Below are positions 1 through 9,057 of a stretch of DNA of 64,000 nucleotides, piece by piece. The notes beneath the pieces are model-generated. The model ran no database searches, had not been told where the DNA came from, and saw nothing but the letters and a program-made list of their open reading frames with translations. The stretch is from Thermoclostridium sp036562185 (lineage in GTDB: Bacteria; Bacillota; Clostridia; DSM-8532): assembly GCA_036562185.1 (NCBI GenBank), contig DATCKN010000061.1, forward strand, positions 62,001 to 126,000. The letters run 5' to 3'. The translations under genes and the position numbers were made by a program. The first letter of the stretch is position 1. Every line of letters starts with the position of its first letter.

Positions 1-153
1 AAACTCCTCTTCATTTTTCCTGTCAAAAACAGTTACGTCCGCTCCCCATTGGGCTATGGTCTTTGCCAGAGGCCTGTTGCTTACGCCAAATCCTAAAACC
101 GCCGCCTTTTTCCCCCTGATTCTCTCTTTATATGATTCCAATGCCTTGTTCAA
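1..153 (-). CDS. murD: UDP-N-acetylmuramoylalanine--D-glutamate ligase, 5' end only
   Basis: Only the first 51 codons are in the window; the rest runs off the left edge. The frame starts at a TTG preceded by GGAAGGTGG with a five-base spacer. It contains the N-terminal nucleotide-fold segment AAVLGFGVSNRPLAKTI followed by GADVTVFDR, which fits the amino end of MurD, the cytoplasmic enzyme adding D-glutamate to UDP-MurNAc-L-Ala. The family call rests on this short stretch only. It lies 158 bases beyond the end of tcdA in the same orientation. Confidence 0.75.
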   Translation of the reverse strand, partial: MNKALESYKERIRGKKAAVLGFGVSNRPLAKTIAQWGADVTVFDRKNEEEF

Positions 154-311
154 ACTTGTCCACCTTCCATTAATACGGTTAATTGTTACATTTTATAAAA
201 AATCATGTAATTCCGGTTATTAACTTCATTATATAATAATTTACCTGAAGTAAACATACCATATCAAAAAAAATTAAGAAACATGGAAAGCAAATAAGAT
301 ATGAAATTTAT

Positions 312-1064
312 CTATTTAATCAAATCTTTTATTACTTCTCCGGCAATAATAAGGCCTGCAACAGACGGGACGAAGGAAATACTTCCAGGTACCTGCCTTC
401 GTGCAGTACACTTGCGTTCGGTCCCCTTAGGACATACACAGCCTGTTTTACAACTGTTTTCTTCAGATTCAATGGGTATTATAGGCTCTTCTTTTGAATA
501 CACTACCTTAAGCGAATCAACACCACGTTTTCTCAGTTCTCTTCTCATCACTTTTGCAAGGGGGCATATTGACGTATTATATATATCTGTAACCTCAAAC
601 CTGGTGGGATCGAGTTTGTTCCCGGCTCCCATTGCACTTATTACCGGAATGTTAAGTTTCTTTGCATTAACAATCAAATCTATCTTTGCAGTAACGGTAT
701 CAATGGCATCAACAATATAATCCTCATCGCCCCGGATAATTTCGGTGGCGCACCCGGGCATATAAAACTTTCTGATAGCCGTAACTTCTGCCTTTGGGTT
801 TATTTCAAGGATTCTGTCGCGCATTACTTCAACCTTTGGTTTGCCGACTGTTTTTCTTGTTGCGTGGATCTGGCGGTTAATATTAGTAAGGCAAATCAAA
901 TCGTCATCCACAAGAACAAACTTGCCTACACCCGCCCTCACAAGTCCTTCTGCAACAAAAGAACCTACGCCGCCAATTCCGAATATGGCAACCTTGCTGT
1001 TTTTTAGCTTGTTTAATGCATCCTTCCCGATTAAAAGTTCAGTCCTCGAAAATTCGTGAAGCAT
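312..1064 (-). CDS. tcdA: tRNA threonylcarbamoyladenosine dehydratase (TcdA/CsdL family)
   Basis: This is a 250-residue E1-like adenylating enzyme of the TcdA family, which cyclises the t6A base at position 37 of ANN-decoding tRNAs in an ATP-dependent reaction. The nucleotide-binding motif GIGGVGS is at residues 29-35, followed by the acidic strand VDDD and the LTNINRQ motif. The C-terminal part has the family segment GSISFVPSVAGL. A cysteine cluster (CKTGCVC, then C in ERKCTARR) precedes it. The ATG has AAAGGT eight bases upstream. It follows a small membrane-protein gene by 21 bases, so the two are probably cotranscribed. Confidence 0.93.
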   Translation of the reverse strand: MLHEFSRTELLIGKDALNKLKNSKVAIFGIGGVGSFVAEGLVRAGVGKFVLVDDDLICLTNINRQIHATRKTVGKPKVEVMRDRILEINPKAEVTAIRKFYMPGCATEIIRGDEDYIVDAIDTVTAKIDLIVNAKKLNIPVISAMGAGNKLDPTRFEVTDIYNTSICPLAKVMRRELRKRGVDSLKVVYSKEEPIIPIESEENSCKTGCVCPKGTERKCTARRQVPGSISFVPSVAGLIIAGEVIKDLIK

Positions 1065-1085
1065 ATGTCAAACCTTTCTAATAGA

Positions 1086-1229
1086 CTATTTTTCCACCTT
1101 TATCGTAAAATCCCTTTTGGAATTTCTGTTCATTAATATTAAAGCTACGATCACAGCTGTTATCGGAGCAATAATCAGTAAAGAAATACCAAATATTTTC
1201 CACCATTTCGGCTTATCATTAGTGTTCAT
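1086..1229 (-). CDS. small single-pass membrane protein, unknown function
   Basis: A 47-residue protein starting MNTNDKPKWWKIFG, with one transmembrane segment of about 20 residues (ISLLIIAPITAVIVALILM) and a short basic tail. A longer frame reaches back to 1307, but the ATG at 1229 has GGAGGGG four bases upstream and is the better start. It lies directly upstream of tcdA on the same strand. No family was recognised. Confidence 0.5.
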   Translation of the reverse strand: MNTNDKPKWWKIFGISLLIIAPITAVIVALILMNRNSKRDFTIKVEK

Positions 1230-1307
1230 AAAACCCCTCCAGTTTTCAGCATCTTCCACTTTATTACACCGTTCTCCAAAATATATAAAGGTCAAATTAC
1301 TGTTCAA

Positions 1308-1603
1308 GTATTATCATAAACAGTTACAATGCTTAATATTAATTATACAATAAGTAGAATGGTTAGAAAAGAACAAATAGAATCAGCTGCCGATATGCTT
1401 TTGGTGTCAGCCCAAGGCTTTTGAAACACTTTATAGAACATGTACTGTTTGTAAACTTCAGACTTTGTGCTGATCAGCTTCTTTCACGAAATGGTTAACT
1501 TATGATGCAACAATGGCGGCAAACAGCTTACAAAAGAAGAGAATGACTGGTATAAAAACATTAAATGACATGATTTTCCTTAAAAATTAACTTAGATTTG
1601 CTA
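1308..1603. other. intergenic stretch, possible gene remnant
   Basis: No intact gene is seen. On the plus strand near 1359-1424 there is a 21-codon frame (MVRKEQIESAADMLLVSAQGF) ending in TGA. Further short open pieces in the same direction, such as GKQLTKEENDWYKNIK near 1514-1561, are separated by stops. They read like decayed coding sequence, but no parent family could be named. Confidence 0.25.
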
Positions 1604-1632
1604 TTGACAAACCAGTTTCTCCACTTTATAAT
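1604..1632 (+). promoter_or_regulatory. sigma-A-type promoter of tRNA-Leu
   Basis: TTGACA at 1604-1609 and TATAAT at 1627-1632 are separated by 17 bases. Both hexamers match the vegetative consensus exactly, and the -10 ends 25 bases before the tRNA. Confidence 0.88.
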
Positions 1633-1657
1633 TAACATTGTTTCGTGTGAACGACAT

Positions 1658-1744
1658 GCGAAAGTGGTGGAATTGGCAGACTCGCTAGATTCAGGTTCTA
1701 GTGTGCGCAAGCACGTGCGGGTTCAAGTCCCGCCTTTCGCACCA
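1658..1744 (+). tRNA. tRNA-Leu (anticodon CAG)
   Basis: The acceptor stem GCGAAAG pairs with CTTTCGC, followed by encoded ACCA. The anticodon arm CTAGA-TTCAGGT-TCTAG puts CAG at the anticodon. A long variable arm (GTGCGCAAGCAC) marks it as a class II tRNA, and the T arm is GCGGGTTCAAGTCCCGC. It decodes CUG. Confidence 0.96.
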
Positions 1745-1779
1745 AGGCTCTCAGGGTATCCTGAGAGCCTTAATTTTTT
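1744..1779 (+). terminator. rho-independent terminator after tRNA-Leu
   Basis: A perfect 12-bp stem (AAGGCTCTCAGG / CCTGAGAGCCTT) with a GTAT loop is followed by AATTTTTT. Its first base is the last A of the tRNA's CCA end. Confidence 0.9.
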
Positions 1780-1866
1780 CTTTTGACATGCATGAAAATA
1801 TACCTTCTGCTTACCGTAAATTTCTGTTTCCAGGCAAATTGATAATTATCATTTTATATTACTGAA

Positions 1867-1903
1867 ATAAAAAAAACCCCCTGAAAATAGCACAGGGAGT
1901 TTT
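1867..1903 (-). terminator. terminator of the MATE transporter gene
   Basis: Read on the minus strand, AACTCCCTG pairs with CAGGGGGTT (one G-U pair) around a nine-base loop, followed by a T run. It lies about 30 bases past the stop codon. Confidence 0.75.
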
Positions 1904-1930
1904 ACCAAAGCAAAAGAAATTCTTAACGCA

Positions 1931-3307
1931 TCATACCGGTTGAACCTCTAATGCCTTTTCTTTTGCTACAACCCGCTTTTTAATAATGAGAAAAGTTATA
2001 AAGTGAAACGCAAAAGTTGCAAACCATGATACGGGGTATGATACATAAAGCATGGTCAGGTCACGGTTTTGGGCAAAAATCAGAAGTATCCAGGTAATTC
2101 TTGTACCACAAACCCCCAGCACCGATACAATCATCGGCATCAATGATTTGCCCATTCCTCTCAGCATTCCGACCATAACCTCCATCATACCGCATAAGAA
2201 ATAGGTTCTGGCTATAATGTTAAGCCTGATGATGCCATATTTTATTACTTCGGTATTGTTAGGAGCATATATGCCTAACAGCTGTTCATCCAGAATAAGC
2301 GCTATAAATCCCATTCCAAGCCCAATTGACAGGACTGTTAAAAGGCAGATTACAAGTATCCGGTTGATACGATCGTATTTTTTTGCCCCTACATTCTGGC
2401 CTGTAAAAGTCAACGCCGTATTATATATGGAATTCATTGAGACATAAATAAAACCTTCAATGTTCGACGCTGCGGAGTTTCCAGCCATAACATCAGAGCC
2501 GAACGAATTAACTGATGACTGAATCAATACATTTGATATAGCGAAAATTGAACTCTGAATACCGGCCGGCAGGCCAATTTTTACTATTTTCCAAAGCTTA
2601 TCGGGATAAATTTTTATATCTTTCAGAACAAGCCTGCAGGGCCCGTTAAACTGCAACAGGCATATAATTATTAACACAGCAGAAATAATCTGGGATATAA
2701 CAGTCGCCAGTGCTACTCCGGCAACCCCCATTTTAAAAGCAATTACAAAGATAAGATTCAGCACAACGTTAACCAGTCCCGATAGAGACAGGAATATGAA
2801 CGGTCTTCTTGTATCACCTGCTGCTCTCAGTATTGCACTTCCAAAGTTATAGATCATGGAAGCAGGCACACCTATAAAATAAATACGCATGTATAATGCA
2901 GCCTGATCCAGTACATCACCTGGAGTATCCATCAGAATCAGGAACCTTTCAGCCATGCAAAACCCGATTATGCCAACAATAATGCCGCTGATGATGCTTG
3001 TTGCGATCGAAGTATGTACCGCCTGGCTGACATTTTTCCAGTCTCCGGCACCATAATACTGAGCAACGGCGACACTTGTTCCGACTGACAATCCCATAAA
3101 CAAACTGATTATCAAACTTGTGAGTGAACCCGTGGAACCCACTGCGGCCAGAGCCGTACTTCCAGTGAAACGCCCTACAACAATTACATCCGCTGCATTG
3201 TAAAGAAGCTGTAAAATACCGGATAGAATCATCGGAATTGAAAAAATGATAATTTTGCCAAGCAATGGCCCATTGCACATGTCTATTTCATTATTTTTTT
3301 TACGCAA
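1931..3307 (-). CDS. MATE family multidrug/organic cation efflux transporter
   Basis: This 458-residue polytopic membrane protein has about 12 hydrophobic segments, the usual size for MATE antiporters that export drugs or metabolites using H+ or Na+ gradients. The N-terminal segment (GPLLGKIIIFSIPMILSGIL, then NAADVIVVGRF) and the later DTRRPFIFLSLSGLVNVVLN block are typical of clostridial members. The start is TTG with AGGGG nine bases upstream. It stands alone with its own terminator. The substrate cannot be told from sequence. Confidence 0.9.
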   Translation of the reverse strand: MRKKNNEIDMCNGPLLGKIIIFSIPMILSGILQLLYNAADVIVVGRFTGSTALAAVGSTGSLTSLIISLFMGLSVGTSVAVAQYYGAGDWKNVSQAVHTSIATSIISGIIVGIIGFCMAERFLILMDTPGDVLDQAALYMRIYFIGVPASMIYNFGSAILRAAGDTRRPFIFLSLSGLVNVVLNLIFVIAFKMGVAGVALATVISQIISAVLIIICLLQFNGPCRLVLKDIKIYPDKLWKIVKIGLPAGIQSSIFAISNVLIQSSVNSFGSDVMAGNSAASNIEGFIYVSMNSIYNTALTFTGQNVGAKKYDRINRILVICLLTVLSIGLGMGFIALILDEQLLGIYAPNNTEVIKYGIIRLNIIARTYFLCGMMEVMVGMLRGMGKSLMPMIVSVLGVCGTRITWILLIFAQNRDLTMLYVSYPVSWFATFAFHFITFLIIKKRVVAKEKALEVQPV

Positions 3308-3435
3308 GTTATTTTTCCCCTTTTATAAACTTATAAGTCATTTAAAATCTTGATTGACACTAATCGCCACAAAAAATCAAAACATACAGTATCATATATT
3401 CTTTTTCGGAATTTATCAAGTACCTGGTTATAATT

Positions 3436-4569
3436 TCAATTTAAATTAAGGCTTAATAATCTCATAATTGTATTCATTGTAAGCGCAAGATCTTTTTCGC
3501 TTCTGTGCCTGGCAATTTCAAAAGGCACGGCAACCCTGTTAATACTTACAATTGCAGATACTCCGCAATTGTATATTTCTTCTATGCCGTCACCAATATC
3601 ACCAACAACAGCTATAACAGGGACTCCATATTTTTTAGCCCTTGCTGCAACTCCATGAACCACTTTTCCTCTAAGGCTTTGTCCGTCGATTTTCCCTTCA
3701 CCGGTAAAAACCATATCTGCCCTGTCCAGCAGCGTGTTAAACTGCACAGTATCGAGAACAACATCTATACCGCGTTTAAGCTCTGCATTAAGAAAAACAG
3801 CGGCTCCTGCTCCCAATCCTCCTGCTGCACCTGCCCCGGGCATATCAAGAATGTCCTTATTAAGCTGTGATTTTATAACATCAGCAAAATGCTTTAAGTT
3901 TCTGTCAAGAAGCTCTGCCATTTCATGATCTGCACCTTTTTGAGGGCCAAAAATTTTAGCTGCTCCGTTTTCACCACACAAGGGATTGTCAACGTCACAC
4001 ATGGCTGTAATTTTAAGGTCTGACAAATCCAGCATCTCCGAAGTGTCAATTTTCCAGATTCGGGACAAAGTTCCTCCTACGGGTATGAATTCATTTCCTT
4101 CATTATCAAGGAATTTAACGCCAAGAGCAGCTGCCATACCTGCTCCGCCATCATTCGTGCAGCTTCCGCCAAGGCCTATTATTAACTTTTTGCATCCGTT
4201 TGAAGCAGCATGCATGATAAGCTCGCCGACACCATATGTTGTTGTCGCCGAGGGATTTTTTCTGCTTTCAGCAAGTGGAAGCCCAGCCGCAGCCGCCATT
4301 TCAATAACAGCTGTTTCTCCGTCAGCCAGAATTCCATAGAAAGAATCTATTGTTTCGAAATATGGACCTTTAACCTTTACATAAACTTTATTTCCATCAG
4401 CTGCTTGAACAAGGGAATCAACCGTCCCCTCCCCGCCGTCTGCAACAGGGATTTTTATAATCTCCAAGTCAGGGAAAAAGTTTTTGATCTCTTTCTCCAT
4501 GATTTCACATATTCTTATGGAACTCATTGTACCCTTGAAAGAATCTGGTGCCAGAATTACTTTTTTCAC
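3436..4569 (-). CDS. glxK: glycerate 2-kinase, GarK/GlxK type
   Basis: A 377-residue cytoplasmic kinase converting D-glycerate and ATP to a phosphoglycerate. Family blocks are visible: APDSFKGTMSS at the amino end, GLGGSCTNDGGAGMAAALG in the middle, MCDVDNPLCGENGAA, and VFTGEGKIDGQSLRGK near the C-terminus. The frame can be extended to an ATG at 4584, but a GTG at 4569 has a run of G (AGGGGGGG) four bases upstream and puts the conserved APDSFKG at residue 6, as in relatives. It faces away from the M14 peptidase gene; no other glycerate-pathway gene is nearby. Confidence 0.9.
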   Translation of the reverse strand: MKKVILAPDSFKGTMSSIRICEIMEKEIKNFFPDLEIIKIPVADGGEGTVDSLVQAADGNKVYVKVKGPYFETIDSFYGILADGETAVIEMAAAAGLPLAESRKNPSATTTYGVGELIMHAASNGCKKLIIGLGGSCTNDGGAGMAAALGVKFLDNEGNEFIPVGGTLSRIWKIDTSEMLDLSDLKITAMCDVDNPLCGENGAAKIFGPQKGADHEMAELLDRNLKHFADVIKSQLNKDILDMPGAGAAGGLGAGAAVFLNAELKRGIDVVLDTVQFNTLLDRADMVFTGEGKIDGQSLRGKVVHGVAARAKKYGVPVIAVVGDIGDGIEEIYNCGVSAIVSINRVAVPFEIARHRSEKDLALTMNTIMRLLSLNLN

Positions 4570-4751
4570 AAAACCCCCCCTCATTTTAAGTACCTCCAGA
4601 TGTATTCCTTATTTTCATCAAAACATTCTCTTATATGGCTCAGCACTCAATATTCTACCATATCAAAAATTATTAGTCATCGGTCTTTGTAACCATTTTG
4701 CGTAAGTCTAATATGATGTTATAGCAGGTATTTTCGTTGTGTGGTGATTTT

Positions 4752-6023
4752 ATGGAAACATTAAGGCTTGGCTCCCGGGGACCGTATGTGAAGCTTGTTC
4801 AAAGTCTGCTTGCAAGAATCGGCTATAACCCGGGACCGGTGGACGGGGTTTACGGTGCCCGGACTCAACGCGCAGTGGCAGATTTTCAGAGGAATAACGG
4901 TATTACACCTGACGGGATAGTCGGTCCTGTTACGTGGAATTATTTTCAAAGTTTTCTTCGCGGATACGATACATATACAATTCGTCCAGGTGATACCTTG
5001 TACAGGATTGCTCAAAGATATTACACAACCGTTAATGCAATACTTACTGCAAATCCAGGTGTGAACCCGCTGTATCTCAGAGTCGGACAGATTATTACAG
5101 TTCCATATGGTATTGACGTAGTCTTTACCGACATAGATTACACCTATGACATCATGGAGATGGATATAGATGGACTTGAGGCCAGGTACCCGTTTATTGA
5201 AACAGGTATTGCAGGCAGAAGCGTGCTTGGCAGAAATCTGTATTATATCAGGTTGGGTACGGGCCCCGTAGAAGTCCACTATAATGGCGCCCATCATGCC
5301 CTTGAATGGATAACAACCCCGCTGCTGATGAAATTTATAGAGAACTTTTGCCGCGCATATGCCTTCGGGTATTCCATAAGGGGGTATAATGTGCGTGAAA
5401 TTTGGAACAGAAGCAGTATTTACATTATTCCGATGGTTAACCCTGATGGTGTAAACCTTGTGCTGGAAGGGCTCAAACCCGACAATCCATATTACAGCCA
5501 GCTTCTTCAGTGGAACCAGACAGGATTGCCTTTTTCTCAGGTTTGGCAGGCAAATATAAGAGGCACCGATTTGAACAGGAATTATCCTGCAAGCTGGGAA
5601 GACGCAAAAGCACAGGAAGAATCCTTAGGCATTTTCGGCCCTGGCCCAACCCGTTATGGAGGACCATACCCATTATCCGAGCCCGAAACCCAAACCATGG
5701 TGAACTTTACCAGGCAGCATAATTTCAAACTTGTTATTGCGTATCACACCCAGGGAGAGGTTATTTATTGGCTATATAAAAACATGCAGATTCCACGGGC
5801 ACGGGAAATAGGTGAAATATTTGCCCGTGCAAGTGGATACCAATTATCAGAAACTCCGTATGAAGCTGCGTATGCAGGATACAAAGACTGGTTCATTGAA
5901 GAATTCAGAAGGCCGGGTTTCACAATTGAAGCCGGATTAGGCAGAAACCCGTTACCAATTTCACAGTTTGATACAATCTATAATGCCAATGAAGAAATCA
6001 TGCTCCTTGCTCCTATTATATAA
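4752..6023 (+). CDS. M14 family metallopeptidase with peptidoglycan-binding and LysM domains (gamma-D-glutamyl-diaminopimelate peptidase I type)
   Basis: A 423-residue protein with an N-terminal peptidoglycan-binding repeat (about residues 3-70, LGSRGPYVKLVQSLLARIGY), a LysM domain (about 75-120, YTIRPGDTLYRIAQRYY) and a zinc carboxypeptidase domain. Zinc ligands are visible as HALE in GAHHALEW and the histidine in IAYHTQGE. The substrate-binding DLNRNYP and the catalytic glutamate in FTIEAGLG are also present. Such enzymes cut the gamma-D-Glu-mDAP bond in cell-wall peptides. There is no signal peptide, which fits spore-associated or mother-cell proteins better than secreted ones. ATG at 4752 is preferred over an upstream TTG because GGTGAT precedes it. 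Confidence 0.88.
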   Translation: METLRLGSRGPYVKLVQSLLARIGYNPGPVDGVYGARTQRAVADFQRNNGITPDGIVGPVTWNYFQSFLRGYDTYTIRPGDTLYRIAQRYYTTVNAILTANPGVNPLYLRVGQIITVPYGIDVVFTDIDYTYDIMEMDIDGLEARYPFIETGIAGRSVLGRNLYYIRLGTGPVEVHYNGAHHALEWITTPLLMKFIENFCRAYAFGYSIRGYNVREIWNRSSIYIIPMVNPDGVNLVLEGLKPDNPYYSQLLQWNQTGLPFSQVWQANIRGTDLNRNYPASWEDAKAQEESLGIFGPGPTRYGGPYPLSEPETQTMVNFTRQHNFKLVIAYHTQGEVIYWLYKNMQIPRAREIGEIFARASGYQLSETPYEAAYAGYKDWFIEEFRRPGFTIEAGLGRNPLPISQFDTIYNANEEIMLLAPII

Positions 6024-6055
6024 ATTCAAAAATACTTTTATTAATATTGAATGAT

Positions 6056-6085
6056 ATATCGAAACCATGTTTCGATATTTTTTTG
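6056..6085 (+). terminator. terminator after the M14 peptidase gene
   Basis: A nine-bp stem (ATATCGAAA / TTTCGATAT) with a five-base loop runs into seven or more Ts. It lies between convergent genes and may serve both. Confidence 0.8.
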
Positions 6086-6094
6086 CCTAAATTT

Positions 6095-6886
6095 TTATAC
6101 TTTCTGGACTTTCTGGTAGAAAAAGGTATAAATAGGTTTCAGGCCGTATTTGGCTGCCCCGATTATCTGCTCGGTGCTGCCCAGGAACAGTATACCGTTC
6201 TCTGTAAGGGAGCGGTTGAAGTTCTTATATATATCGGATTTGGCTTCTTCGGTAAAATATATCAGTACATTTCGGCAAACAATAAGGTCAACCTCCTGGG
6301 GGTACGGATCACGGAGAAGGTTTAACTGCCTGAAATCAACACATTTCTTGATATCATCCGATATTTTATAAGTTTCATCACTAATGCGTGTAAAATACTT
6401 GTTCAGATACTCTTTTGGCAGATCTTTGACGCTTCTTGAAGGGTACAGTCCCTGCTTTGCTTTTTCAATTGCCGCCAAATCAATATCAGAAGCAATGATT
6501 CGAATTTTGGATAAAGGGAAAAAGTTGCTCAGAATCATTACGAGCGTGTACGGTTCATCTCCGGTGGAACATGCCGAGCTCCAGATTTTAATTCTTTCAA
6601 TTGAACCTTTCCTGTCAATTATCATTGGAAATATAACATTTTTTAAGATTTCCCACTGATTTGGGTTTCTGTAAAATTCTGAAACATTAATCGTAAGGTA
6701 ATTTATGAATGATTGGTACAACTTGTGATCCTTGAGTGTCGCCCGAAAAAAATCCATAAAACTGGTAAATCCGTTTCTCTCAACCAGCGATGTCAGGCGG
6801 CGCTTCATCTGCTTTTCCTTATAAAGATTTAAGTCTATACTTGAGTGTTCATAAAAAGCCTTTTTAAACTCTTCATAGTCAAACAA
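6095..6886 (-). CDS. cheR: CheR-family protein-glutamate O-methyltransferase
   Basis: A 263-residue SAM-dependent methyltransferase with the CheR layout. A helical N-terminal domain (about residues 1-70) is followed by the Rossmann domain with IWSSACSTGDEPYTLVM for SAM binding, then IIASDIDLAAIEKA and LIVCRNVLIYF. In chemotaxis CheR methylates receptor glutamates. No cheB, cheA or receptor gene is within the window, so it may be an orphan. TTG at 6886, preceded by AGGTGAT and four bases, is preferred over GTG at 6895, which lies inside that ribosome-binding site. Confidence 0.88.
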   Translation of the reverse strand: MFDYEEFKKAFYEHSSIDLNLYKEKQMKRRLTSLVERNGFTSFMDFFRATLKDHKLYQSFINYLTINVSEFYRNPNQWEILKNVIFPMIIDRKGSIERIKIWSSACSTGDEPYTLVMILSNFFPLSKIRIIASDIDLAAIEKAKQGLYPSRSVKDLPKEYLNKYFTRISDETYKISDDIKKCVDFRQLNLLRDPYPQEVDLIVCRNVLIYFTEEAKSDIYKNFNRSLTENGILFLGSTEQIIGAAKYGLKPIYTFFYQKVQKV

Positions 6887-6964
6887 TAGTATCACCTGTC
6901 TGTTGTTATTGCAAACTTAATACCGGTATTTCAAATATAACCGTATGTTTGCTCAAATAGGAAA

Positions 6965-6987
6965 TAAGACCGGAGAATCCGGTCTTA
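6965..6987 (-). terminator. terminator of the hutP-cmk-plsC-ispH/rpsA run
   Basis: A perfect ten-bp hairpin (TAAGACCGGA / TCCGGTCTTA, GAA loop on the plus strand) stands 23 bases past the ispH-rpsA stop. On the minus strand it is followed only by a short ATTT tail. Confidence 0.75.
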
Positions 6988-7009
6988 TATACTATATCGG
7001 CTAAAACCA

Positions 7010-9031
7010 TTATTCTTTTATAATATCTGCTATTGTAGTTTTCATTTCTTCAACGTGAGCGGTGGGAACTTCTTCCTCCTGGTTTTCAGCAGAATCATTG
7101 TTGTTGCGGACAGGATCTATTGGCTCTACATCTCGAATACTGAGACTGATTTTTTTCAGTTCGGGATTAACTTCCAAAACCTTCATTTTTACAACCTGGC
7201 CTACTGAAAGTACTTCATCGGGTTTAGCCAGATGAACATTGGAAATTTGCGAGATGTGAACCAGCCCTTCCACGCCTTCTTCCAATTCCACGAAAGCACC
7301 GAAAGGAACCAGACGTATTATTTTGCCTTCAACAACGTCCCCAACTGAATACTTCTTTTCAATATTGAACCATGGGTTGTCTTCGGGCTTTTTGTATCCA
7401 AGTGAAACTTTCTGTTTTTCCCTGTCAAAACCTAAAATCCTGACTGTTACCTTCTGACCAACCTTTAAAACATCAGAAGGTTTATTTATCTTCTTCCATG
7501 ATAATTCAGAAAGATGAATTAAACCGTCAACTGCACCCAGATCAACAAATGCACCGAAATTAGTAAGGCTTTTTACTGTGCCGGTATATTCTTTACCCAC
7601 TTCAACAGTGCTCCAGAATTCTTCCAGCTTCTTTGCTTTCTCTTTTTCCAGTACATTCTTCCGTGAACCAACAACTCTGCGTTTATTCTTGGACATTTCA
7701 AGAATTTCAAATTTAACTTTTTTATTTAAAAACTCATTTAAATCTTTTACAAAATGCTCAGCAATCTGTGAAGCAGGAATAAATACGCGGACACCTTTGT
7801 AGTTTGCTACCACCCCACCATTTACTACTTCTTTTACAACAGCCTCAAGCGGCTTCTTTTCGTTGAAAGCTTCTTCAATTTCTTCCATTCCGACCATTAA
7901 ATCCACTTTCTTTTTGGAAAGAGAAACATTTCCTTCCCCATCGTTTACTTTGGTTATATAAACGAGGATTTCATCCCCTTCCTTCAAATCCCTTTCAGGG
8001 TCAAAGTCCGGATCGTCCAGGAATTCTTCCATGGGTATCGTTCCATCCGCCTTATAACCAAGGTTGACGAAGACTTCGTTCGGGTTGTACCCAATGATAT
8101 GTCCCTTTACGACCTCGCCGGCCCGCAGGCTGTTTACTTCGGATTCTTCGAATGCTTCTTCGAAAGACTTTTCATACTCATGTTTGTTCATCATTTCTTC
8201 CATTGTTTCAATAACCTCCTTGATTACCCAGTCGGGCGTGGAAGCCCCTGCAGTAATCCCAATAGTGTTGATATTCTTAATATCCAATGGTGGTAGCTCC
8301 GCCACGGTTTCAATTTTATATGTCAACGGGCATTTCTCAGAACATATTTCATATAACTTTTGTGTATTAGAGCTGTTTTTTCCTCCAATAACAATCATTA
8401 TATCAACTGTTCCTGATATTTCGCGTGCTTCCCGTTGCCGTACTTCAGTCGCATTACATATTGTATCAAATTTCAAGGTATTTGCAAACTTTTTCTTAAT
8501 AAAATCATAAATCTCATTATATTTTTCAGGTCTCATTGTAGTTTGTGCAACAACACAGACACAATTGGTAAAATCAGGCAAATCCTCAACCTCTTCGGTA
8601 CTTGAAACCACATAGGCTTTGTTTCCGCACCACCCGTTAATACCTATGATCTCGGGATGATTCCTGTCACCCACAATAATTATTGTACATCCCTCTGCAT
8701 GCTTCTCCCTGACCAGGTTATGTATTCTCTTTACAAAAGGGCAGGTAGCATCATGTATTATTACATTTCTGTTTTTCAGTTCTTTATATATATCTTCACC
8801 GATACCTTGCGCTCTTATAACAACATGATCGCCGTCGTTCAACTGCCCGGGATCTTGGACAACCCTTACTCCCTGTTGCTCCATTCTTTCCAGTACCTGC
8901 CTGTTGTGAATTATCTCTCCCAACACACATGTATTACCTGGATTTTCTGATAAAGTCCGGAATGCGAGCTTTACCGCGTTATCAACACCGAAGCAAAAAC
9001 CTGCGGTTTTTGCCAGGATAATTTCACCCAT
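7010..9031 (-). CDS. ispH-rpsA: fusion of IspH (HMBPP reductase) and ribosomal protein S1
   Basis: The 673-residue protein joins two enzymes. Residues 1 to about 285 are IspH, the Fe-S enzyme making IPP and DMAPP in the MEP pathway. Its three cluster cysteines are C13 (AGFCFGVD), C97 (HDATCPFV) and C192 (DTICNATE). From about residue 305 come four S1 RNA-binding repeats, at roughly 305-375, 390-460, 475-550 and 560-635. The third and fourth are the most canonical (NFGAFVDLG, PFGAFVELE). The fusion is known in many Clostridia. ATG at 9031 follows AGGAGG by seven bases; the longer frame to 9052 lacks a site. It is last in a run after plsC. Confidence 0.95.
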   Translation of the reverse strand: MGEIILAKTAGFCFGVDNAVKLAFRTLSENPGNTCVLGEIIHNRQVLERMEQQGVRVVQDPGQLNDGDHVVIRAQGIGEDIYKELKNRNVIIHDATCPFVKRIHNLVREKHAEGCTIIIVGDRNHPEIIGINGWCGNKAYVVSSTEEVEDLPDFTNCVCVVAQTTMRPEKYNEIYDFIKKKFANTLKFDTICNATEVRQREAREISGTVDIMIVIGGKNSSNTQKLYEICSEKCPLTYKIETVAELPPLDIKNINTIGITAGASTPDWVIKEVIETMEEMMNKHEYEKSFEEAFEESEVNSLRAGEVVKGHIIGYNPNEVFVNLGYKADGTIPMEEFLDDPDFDPERDLKEGDEILVYITKVNDGEGNVSLSKKKVDLMVGMEEIEEAFNEKKPLEAVVKEVVNGGVVANYKGVRVFIPASQIAEHFVKDLNEFLNKKVKFEILEMSKNKRRVVGSRKNVLEKEKAKKLEEFWSTVEVGKEYTGTVKSLTNFGAFVDLGAVDGLIHLSELSWKKINKPSDVLKVGQKVTVRILGFDREKQKVSLGYKKPEDNPWFNIEKKYSVGDVVEGKIIRLVPFGAFVELEEGVEGLVHISQISNVHLAKPDEVLSVGQVVKMKVLEVNPELKKISLSIRDVEPIDPVRNNNDSAENQEEEVPTAHVEEMKTTIADIIKE

Positions 9032-9057
9032 TTTGCACCCTCCTGAATTCATCGACT

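Noticed and set aside
301..720. 139-codon plus-strand frame
   Set aside because: It is the shadow of tcdA on the opposite strand; it has no ribosome-binding site and no family features.
3308..3435. Riboswitch upstream of the MATE pump
   Set aside because: The 128 bases show no recognisable guanidine or other riboswitch core and no terminator hairpin before the start.
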